The notes beneath the pieces are model-generated. The model searched no databases, was not told the origin of the DNA, and worked only from the letters and a program-made list of their open reading frames with translations. 9,121 nt of DNA from an uncultured Oscillospiraceae bacterium (lineage in GTDB: Bacteria > Bacillota > Clostridia > Oscillospirales > Oscillospiraceae): contig CAJULJ010000089.1 of assembly GCA_910587395.1 (NCBI GenBank), positions 1-9,121 on the forward strand. Reading direction: 5' to 3'. Made by a program: the position numbers and the translations under genes. Shown piece by piece: positions 1-5,337 of this stretch. Within the stretch, counting starts at the first letter, position 1. Every line of letters starts with the position of its first letter.

Positions 1-143
1 GGGGCGAGTGATACGGAGTTTGTGACGACGACGTGCATCAGTTCGTACCCGCTGGACGGCGAGACGCCCAGCACCTTTGCTACCGTTGCTGCGCTCAGGA
101 ACAGCGGCAGTTCGTCATAGTTCTTGTAGGCGGATCCTTTCAC
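1..143 (-). CDS. Helix-turn-helix (excisionase-like) DNA-binding protein, N-terminal part, cut by left edge
   Basis: A GTG codon at 143-141 starts a frame that stays open to the window edge (47 complete codons). A strong ribosome binding site, AAAGGAGGTC, lies upstream at 153-162, about 11 nt from the GTG. The protein begins with a short charged stretch, then YDELPLFLSAATVAKVLGVS (residues 9-28) followed by a Ser-rich turn and GYELMH (residues 32-37). This is the pattern of the small MerR/excisionase-like HTH proteins common in clostridial conjugative elements, which bind DNA and may act in excision or control of the element. I recognise it from family memory, not from a search. Residues after H37 (VVVTNSVSLA) do not look like the expected second half, which usually carries an F-P-x-L-R-x-G-x-R-like segment. 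The gene may therefore be disrupted or divergent near the edge. It has the same orientation as the Sel1 gene at the other end of the window. Confidence 0.6.
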   Translation of the reverse strand, partial: MKGSAYKNYDELPLFLSAATVAKVLGVSPSSGYELMHVVVTNSVSLA

Positions 144-152
144 GTTGTGCTT

Positions 153-162
153 GACCTCCTTT
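153..162 (-). promoter_or_regulatory. Ribosome binding site of the HTH gene
   Basis: On the minus strand this reads AAAGGAGGTC, a near-perfect match to the 16S rRNA anti-SD. No ATG lies between it and the GTG at 143-141, so it supports the GTG start even though the spacing (11 nt) is slightly long. Confidence 0.6.
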
Positions 163-201
163 CTGTTGAGGCAGTTTTCCCTCTGCCTTTCTGCACCGGC
201 T

Positions 202-319
202 TCCCTCACTCTTCTACCACAACCTCTGGCGGCTGAAACGGAACTTTCTTATAACCGAGTTTACAAAATATTTACTGATTCAGAGAGTGGGTTCCCTCAT
301 CCCTCTACTACAACCTCCA
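202..319. repeat. Pair of imperfect 29-nt direct repeats in the HTH leader
   Basis: Copy one is 202-230 and copy two is 291-319. They match at 23 of 29 positions and are 89 bp apart. The shared core on the plus strand is TTCCCTCA, then a CTCTAC-like segment and ACAACCTC. On the minus strand they read as GAGGTTGT, then GTAGA, then TGAGGGAA, and lie upstream of the HTH start codon in its presumed leader. The 60 bp between them is AT-rich. Most mismatches are transitions, as expected for an old duplication or two binding sites for one factor. The function is unknown; iteron-like sites, operator sites or decayed copies of a mobile repeat are all possible. Confidence 0.6.
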
Positions 320-413
320 GAGTCCAAAAGCGACATTTTCTTTTTCGTGTGTGCAGCAGTTTTTGATATATCAGGGCAAATTGTTCAGAGAGTTTTTGTC
401 AAAGGTAAATTTC

Positions 414-453
414 AAAACGCAGGCCACCTGCCCGAATTACAGCAGGTGGCCTG
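414..453 (-). terminator. Rho-independent terminator of the SLH protein gene
   Basis: A perfect 12-bp stem is formed by CAGGCCACCTGC (420-431) and GCAGGTGGCCTG (442-453) with a 10-nt loop. It starts 25 bp beyond the TAG stop of the SLH gene. Reading on the minus strand, the stem is followed by GTTTTG and then AAATTT, a short and interrupted U tract, so termination may be incomplete. The plus-strand flank has no T run, which favours the minus-strand reading. Confidence 0.75.
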
Positions 454-478
454 TGTTCAGTGGTGAACGATCCTCGTT

Positions 479-3400
479 CTACTTCTTTAGGAAATTCATA
501 AGCATTTGCGCTGTCTGCGCCCGTGTCGCAAGTCCCTGGGGGCCTAACCGCCCATCGCCGTAGCCGCTGATGATGTCGTTCTCCACAGCCCAGCGCAGGG
601 CCTCCAGCGCGTAGCCGCTGATCTCGTCCGTGTCGTTGAAATGCAACTCCTTATGGGTTGCAGCGGGGCTTCCGGCGTACCGCCAGAGCATGACCGCCAA
701 CTGCTCACGGGTGATGTTGTCGTTGGGGCCGAACATCCCGTTACCATAGCCGCCCACGATGCCTTGGCTGGTGGCCCAGCGAACAGCCTCGGTGTACCAT
801 GCGCCGCTTGCCACATCGCCGTATTGCAACAGATAGTTGACAACCGGCCTGCCCTCCCTGTTAAAGAGGATTTGGGCGAATTGGGCGCGGGAGAGGTTGT
901 CGTTCGGCCCGAACAGGCCGTTCCCGTAGCCGCCCATTAAGCCGTTCTCGCTGGCGTACCGTACTGCGTCATAGTACCATGCGCCTTCGGACACATCGGA
1001 GAACGGGCTTACCCATACCGCCGCAGGGTCGTAGCCCACAAAGTACAGCGACAGGTGGCCGGTGGTGAAGATAGCCGCTTTGCTCCGAACGTCATACATG
1101 GTGGCGCAGGGGGTGATATTGCCGGTGCTGTCCAGGTAGTACACCACTACCCCGGAGGGGTTCTGCCCCGCCGTCAGGGTGTAGGGCAGGGACACAGTGG
1201 CATAGCCGCCCCGGAAGTCGGTGATGGCCCCGCTGCTGCTCCGCAGGGTCAGGTCGAATACCGGGGAATTACCTACGGCCTCTCTTTGCCAGTTGTTGAG
1301 GTCTGCGGTCCTGGCCGGAGTGACGGTCAGCGTGATTTGACTGCCCGCCCGGGCATAGAGTGCGGCAAGGGCCTTGCCGTCAAAGGCAATTTCGCCGGTG
1401 GTCAGCTTAATGGTCAGGCCCGTCACATCGTTGGCCGGGGACTGTGCCGCCGCCGCGATCTCGCCAATGGGGGCGGCGGGCAGCTTCACCGTGTCGATGG
1501 TCTTGCCCAGGCCGGTAAAGTCGATCTCCACCATGCCGGTTTTTACGCTGTCCCCAATCACATTGTTGATCTGTGCAGTGTCGATCCTGCTTACGGTGGC
1601 GGTGGAGCCGGATACGCTGACGCTGACGTGGATGGTGTTTTGGTCGCCGGACACAGGGACGGTAACGCTGGAGCCGCCGGACGTCCCACCTCCTCCGCTG
1701 CTGCCGCTTCCACTGCTGCCGCTGTTGCTCCTGACGGTGACAGTACAGGTGGCGGTTTTGCCCCCATCCGCTGTGGTGACGGTGATGGTGGCGGAGCCCG
1801 CGCTGACGGCAGTTACATTCCCGCTGGCGTCAACCGTGGCAACGGCGGTATTGCTGGATGCCCAGGTCACGGCCTTGTCAGTGGCGTCGCTGGGGGCAAC
1901 GGTGGCGGTCAGCCGTTCTGCGTCGCCCACGGTCAGAGTCGTGCTGGTCTTGTTTAGCATAATGCCGGTGACGTAGATCGCTTGGGGAATAACTGTAATG
2001 ATGCAGGTGGCGGTCCTGCCCCCGTCCGCTGTGGTGACGGTGATGGTGGCTGTGCCTGTGCCAACGGCGGTGACGTTCCCGCTGGCGTCAACCGTGGCAA
2101 CGGCGGGGTTGCTGGAGGTCCATGTCACGGACTTATTGTCCGCCTCCGCCGGGGCAACGGTGGCAGTGAGCTGTTCCGAGCTGCCCACGGTCAGGGACAG
2201 TTCGGTCTTGTTCAGCGTGACGCCGGTGGGGTGGATGGCGGGGAAGGCCGCGAAGGTCCGGACACCTGCGATGATGAGACTGCCGTCGGCCTCCGCCTGA
2301 GCGGGAAGGGCCAGGACCTCCCCGCCGAAGGTGACGCTGGCGCCGAGCTGCCCCTTGTCCAGGCCGTAACCCGGTTTGGGGATCAGCCGGATACTGGCGG
2401 TATAGGCCACATCGGGCCGGAAGGCCGCGTCCGCTGGGGACCAGAGTACCTCGGCGGTACAGACGCCGGCCCCGCCTACGGTCAGGGCTGTCACGGGCAC
2501 ACCGTCCCGAGCTGGGGCGGTGATTTCACCGCTGAGGGTCACCTGGGCAGGCAGGATGGTATAACTGTAGTCCCCGTCCGCACCGCAGACGGCGTAGCGG
2601 TTTTCCTTATATTCTTCCGTTCCGACGAAATAGCCGCTGAGGACGCTGGTCCGGCTGTTCCAGACCGTGTCGTCCACCGGCACGGATATGGTCGCCATTC
2701 CGTCCTGACCTGTCACGCCGGTGGCAAAGGTCTGGGCGCCGCTGACTCCGCCCTCCACCGAGACAGTCTGACCGGCCAGGGGCTGTCCCCCGCATTGCAG
2801 GCCCATGGTGACCTGGATGGTCTCTCCGTAGCGGTAGGTCTTGTTGTCCCGGTCAAAGAGGGGGATGGGGTCCAGGTATGCCTGTTTCTGGCCGTCATTC
2901 TCCTTGACCTTGATCGTATTGCCCTCTCTGGTCAGAGCGTAGTTTTCATTGACACAGGTAAGGCCGTTCAGGTTGTTTAGCGCCGTGACGCCCTCACCCG
3001 TAAACAGGGCCGCGCCTGTCCATGTTGCATCGGGTATCCTCAAACGGTCCACCCGGAGCCGTGCGCCCTCGGCGACCGTGATCCTGTCCACGGTGATAGG
3101 GACGATCTCGACCGCCGCATTGTAGAACGGTTCAAAATAAATACGCCCGCCGCCTGCCAGCTCCTTGACCGTCCGCGTCTTATTTGCTAACGCCGAAATG
3201 GAGATAGCGGCGGACTCCCTGATCTCCAGCCGACCCAAATCGAGATCATCTGTGGCGGTTGTGTAATTGACCCCCTCCAGAATAAGCTCGTCTATTTCCG
3301 TCAAAGAGGTGTAAATAAAATGGTCCATGCTGGCGTCCGAGTGGATGCAGGCGGAGACCTTCCCGGTGACGCCGGTTCCGTCCAGACCGCTGCCGTTCAT

Positions 3401-4342
3401 CATGCTGGGACGCGTGGGGTCCATGGTCACGTCAAAGCTGGCAGAGCCCACGGTGGATGTTCCGGCATCAAGGTTTTTCGCACAGAAAAGAGCGGGGGAG
3501 GCGGGGGGCTCACACCCCTTGCCAATAATCATTTCGACCTCGTCTACATGGTCCCCCCAGCCGCCGCCATAGACATAGATATTCTGCCTGTTGGCGCTGA
3601 CGCCCTTTCCGTGGAACTCCACGGTGGCGATCCCTACAGTCCCGCCGTTGCCGCCGCCATAGACCTGTATAAAATCATCCGCCTGTCCCATAAATTTAAC
3701 AAGGGTGCTGCCGCAGATACAGCCTCCATCTCCGTTGCCGTAAATCCACTGTGCGTCTCCCCCGTAAAAGATTACCTCTGTATTTCCGATAGTCCCTCCA
3801 TAACCGCCTCCGAATATGGTGCCTCTGTCGGCCGCACTGGGGTCAGAAGCTTTCTGTCCCCAAATTTTCGACCCCGGGTTTACAGTTACGCGGCAGGTTC
3901 CAGTGACGGTGGAGCTATTGCCGCCGCCGTAGACCCAGCCTACCGTTCCGCCATTGAGAGTGATATCGGTGTTCCCGTTTAATACATCGCCGTAGCTTCC
4001 GCCAAAAATTGCCTGAACACTTCCGCTTTCCATGACGATAGAGGTGCTGTCCGCGTGTGCATTCCCACTGTCAAACCAGCCGCCGTAGATTGCGTAGCCG
4101 CTGACATCGGTTTCGCCGGAGAGCAGATTTCCGTCGGCGTCATAGATGCTTGTGATAACACCATTTTCCTTAATCACAATAGGGACGCCCTGTGCAAAGA
4201 CAAAGCCGTCATAGGCCATATTGATATCCGCCGAAGTGGCCCGGAACTCCGGAGAAGATTCTTCCTCCGCCCACGCCGTCCCCGGCAACAGTCCTAAACT
4301 AAGGCCCAGGGCAATGATAATGCTTAGTATTCTGCGTTTCAT
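479..4342 (-). CDS. Secreted S-layer homology (SLH) surface protein with repeat region and two BIG2 Ig-like domains
   Basis: This gene encodes 1287 residues. The ATG at 4342-4340 is chosen because AAGGAGG lies 7 nt upstream; an in-frame ATG 11 codons earlier would put that site inside the gene. Residues 1-25 are a signal peptide (KRR, hydrophobic core, cleavage near AWA-EEE). Residues about 86-263 hold seven copies of a Y/F-GG motif (near 86, 113, 137, 177, 201, 227 and 257), suggesting a beta-helix-like repeat. Residues about 490-700 look like further Ig-type beta domains. BIG2 domains lie at about 706-784 and 792-870, then a Gly/Ser linker (871-893). A beta-rich region (894-1106) precedes three SLH domains at about 1114-1165, 1175-1225 and 1235-1284, with SRAQ, TREQ and TRAQ motifs. 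SLH triplets bind pyruvylated secondary wall polymers, so the protein should sit on the wall. No catalytic domain or LPxTG motif is seen. An adhesin or structural role is inference. Confidence 0.93.
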   Translation of the reverse strand: MKRRILSIIIALGLSLGLLPGTAWAEEESSPEFRATSADINMAYDGFVFAQGVPIVIKENGVITSIYDADGNLLSGETDVSGYAIYGGWFDSGNAHADSTSIVMESGSVQAIFGGSYGDVLNGNTDITLNGGTVGWVYGGGNSSTVTGTCRVTVNPGSKIWGQKASDPSAADRGTIFGGGYGGTIGNTEVIFYGGDAQWIYGNGDGGCICGSTLVKFMGQADDFIQVYGGGNGGTVGIATVEFHGKGVSANRQNIYVYGGGWGDHVDEVEMIIGKGCEPPASPALFCAKNLDAGTSTVGSASFDVTMDPTRPSMMNGSGLDGTGVTGKVSACIHSDASMDHFIYTSLTEIDELILEGVNYTTATDDLDLGRLEIRESAAISISALANKTRTVKELAGGGRIYFEPFYNAAVEIVPITVDRITVAEGARLRVDRLRIPDATWTGAALFTGEGVTALNNLNGLTCVNENYALTREGNTIKVKENDGQKQAYLDPIPLFDRDNKTYRYGETIQVTMGLQCGGQPLAGQTVSVEGGVSGAQTFATGVTGQDGMATISVPVDDTVWNSRTSVLSGYFVGTEEYKENRYAVCGADGDYSYTILPAQVTLSGEITAPARDGVPVTALTVGGAGVCTAEVLWSPADAAFRPDVAYTASIRLIPKPGYGLDKGQLGASVTFGGEVLALPAQAEADGSLIIAGVRTFAAFPAIHPTGVTLNKTELSLTVGSSEQLTATVAPAEADNKSVTWTSSNPAVATVDASGNVTAVGTGTATITVTTADGGRTATCIITVIPQAIYVTGIMLNKTSTTLTVGDAERLTATVAPSDATDKAVTWASSNTAVATVDASGNVTAVSAGSATITVTTADGGKTATCTVTVRSNSGSSGSGSSGGGGTSGGSSVTVPVSGDQNTIHVSVSVSGSTATVSRIDTAQINNVIGDSVKTGMVEIDFTGLGKTIDTVKLPAAPIGEIAAAAQSPANDVTGLTIKLTTGEIAFDGKALAALYARAGSQITLTVTPARTADLNNWQREAVGNSPVFDLTLRSSSGAITDFRGGYATVSLPYTLTAGQNPSGVVVYYLDSTGNITPCATMYDVRSKAAIFTTGHLSLYFVGYDPAAVWVSPFSDVSEGAWYYDAVRYASENGLMGGYGNGLFGPNDNLSRAQFAQILFNREGRPVVNYLLQYGDVASGAWYTEAVRWATSQGIVGGYGNGMFGPNDNITREQLAVMLWRYAGSPAATHKELHFNDTDEISGYALEALRWAVENDIISGYGDGRLGPQGLATRAQTAQMLMNFLKK
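1733..2227 (-). repeat. Tandem BIG2 domain duplication inside the SLH gene
   Basis: The segments coding for the two BIG2 domains (1991-2227 and 1733-1969) are related at DNA level with a 258-bp period (86 codons). A 31-nt block is identical at 1818-1848 and 2076-2106, covering the conserved ATVDASGNVTAV part of each domain. The similarity implies a fairly recent domain duplication or gene conversion. It is a natural place for domain number to vary between strains. Confidence 0.85.
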
Positions 4343-4349
4343 AAAACAT

Positions 4350-4356
4350 CCTCCTT
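4350..4356 (-). promoter_or_regulatory. Ribosome binding site that fixes the SLH protein start
   Basis: On the minus strand this reads AAGGAGG, 7 nt before the ATG at 4342. It decides between that start and the in-frame ATG at 4375, which has no comparable site and would add 11 residues before the signal peptide. Confidence 0.9.
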
Positions 4357-4360
4357 GTGA

Positions 4361-4414
4361 TGAGAATAATCTCACTCCCCATGGGGAGTGAGAACGGGGC
4401 GCGCCCCGTTCTCA
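4361..4414. promoter_or_regulatory. Overlapping palindromes in the leader of the SLH gene
   Basis: Three inverted repeats overlap here. One is a perfect 24-nt palindrome at 4370-4393 (arm TCTCACTCCCCA, CCATGG centre). The second is a perfect 26-nt palindrome at 4389-4414 (arm TGAGAACGGGGCG, GGCGCGCC centre). The third is a short TGAGA-ATAA-TCTCA at 4361-4374. Adjacent palindromes share a TGAGA/TCTCA segment, so in RNA their stem bases compete with each other. They lie 5-58 nt upstream of the SLH gene's AAGGAGG site, inside the probable 5' leader. They could be stacked operator sites for a dimeric regulator or an RNA switch controlling ribosome access; neither has a U tract, so they are not simple terminators. 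Confidence 0.75.
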
Positions 4415-4462
4415 TACTCTTTCTCAGCTGATAAAATGTACAGCGCAGCCATTTTCCTTTTT

Positions 4463-4468
4463 ATTGTA
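4463..4468 (-). promoter_or_regulatory. Possible -10 element (TACAAT) of the SLH gene
   Basis: The minus strand reads TACAAT here, 5 of 6 with consensus. The hexamer 17 nt upstream (TGAAGC) is a poor -35 element, which would suit a promoter that needs an activator. Transcription from it would give a leader of roughly 110 nt that includes the overlapping palindromes. Confidence 0.35.
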
Positions 4469-4537
4469 CCACAACCCCGAAAAATGCTTCACTACGAAAA
4501 ATGTCCCTTATTTCGCTCTTCTGTTCAAAACTCGTAC

Positions 4538-4574
4538 TTGACAAATTGACATTTCTGTGCACTGGCCTTATACT
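4538..4574 (+). promoter_or_regulatory. Consensus promoter of the LytTR regulator-kinase operon
   Basis: TTGACA at 4546-4551 and TATACT at 4569-4574 are separated by 17 nt, close to an ideal sigma-A (RpoD-type) promoter. A second TTGACA sits 8 bp upstream at 4538-4543, making a tandem TTGACAAA/TTGACATT repeat. Predicted transcription starts near 4581, leaving a leader of about 20 nt before the ATG at 4600. The strength suggests constitutive expression unless repressed. Confidence 0.8.
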
Positions 4575-4599
4575 AAAAGAAAAAACGAGGTGTCTGCGT

Positions 4600-5337
4600 A
4601 TGGAACAACTCAACATAGCGGTCTGCGAAGACGACCGGGCTGACCTCCAGCACCTCTGCAGATTGATCACAGCCAACGGCGCTTCTGCCAATGTCAGCGC
4701 CTTTGAAACCGGAGAGGATTTTCTTGCGGCTTGTCAGCCGGACCGGTTTGACCTGATCTTTATGGACATCTACCTGGACGGCCTGAACGGCGTTGAAACG
4801 GTGCGGCGGGTCCGGAGCATGGGAATCACCGCGCCGGTGGCGTTCATCACCATAAGCGAGGATTTCGCTATGGACAGCTACCGCCTGGACGTGGAAAAAT
4901 ACATAGAAAAACCCGCCCGCCAGGAGAAAGTAGATGAAAGCATTGCTCTGGCCCTGAGAAAAAAGGAAGAGCGGCGCATAGATATGATCGTATGGGGCCG
5001 GAGGGAGCCTGTCGAGTTTTCAGCCGCTCAGCTGCGCTATGTGGAGCAGCGGGAGCATTTCCTGACCTTCTACCTGACCGGCGGCAGAGTCTGGAGACGG
5101 AAAGGAAAGCTCAACGATTTAGAGCCTCTGCTGGCGAAGCACTCGTTTTTCCGCTGTCACAAGAGCTACCTGGTCAATCTGAATTTCGTCCTGAACATAG
5201 ACAGAGAGCAAATGGTATTCCAAATGAAGGAGGGCGGAAACGCCTACATTCGCCGGGAAACCTTTTACCGGGCCAAGGGCGCTTGGGAGAACTGGCTGTT
5301 CACATCGGCGCGGGAAAAGGGGGAAGCGAATGAGTAG
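4600..5337 (+). CDS. LytTR-family response regulator (AgrA/VirR-like)
   Basis: This gene encodes 245 residues. The ATG at 4600 has GAGGTG 7 nt upstream and lies just after the promoter; earlier in-frame codons would fall upstream of the predicted transcription start. Residues 1-120 form a receiver domain with the acidic pocket E10-D11-D12, the phospho-acceptor D56 in FMDIYLDG, T84 in AFITIS and K104 in YIEKP. Residues about 137-235 are a LytTR DNA-binding domain with typical RYVEQREHFLTFYL, F-F-R-C-H-K-S-Y-L-V-N and YIRR segments. LytTR regulators bind pairs of short direct repeats upstream of target promoters and often control surface or secreted factors. The stop overlaps the start of the kinase gene by 8 bp (5330-5337), so the two are translationally coupled and very probably a cognate pair. 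All key receiver residues are intact. Its targets are not shown by the sequence; the divergent SLH gene is the obvious candidate. Confidence 0.95.
   Translation: MEQLNIAVCEDDRADLQHLCRLITANGASANVSAFETGEDFLAACQPDRFDLIFMDIYLDGLNGVETVRRVRSMGITAPVAFITISEDFAMDSYRLDVEKYIEKPARQEKVDESIALALRKKEERRIDMIVWGRREPVEFSAAQLRYVEQREHFLTFYLTGGRVWRRKGKLNDLEPLLAKHSFFRCHKSYLVNLNFVLNIDREQMVFQMKEGGNAYIRRETFYRAKGAWENWLFTSAREKGEANE

Noticed and set aside
355..402. TTGACA at 397-402 on the minus strand as a promoter for the HTH gene
   Set aside because: The nearest TATAT-like -10 sequence is 24-26 nt away, well outside the usual 16-18 nt spacing.
1055..2980. Long plus-strand frames antisense to the SLH gene
   Set aside because: They mirror the Gly, Ser and Thr-rich repeats of the SLH frame, show low-complexity Gly/Ala/Val composition and no recognisable domain or ribosome binding site.
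4343..4600. LytTR-type direct repeats in the divergent promoter region
   Set aside because: Individual GTT-containing half-sites occur, but none form a pair at the expected spacing with enough matches to the consensus.
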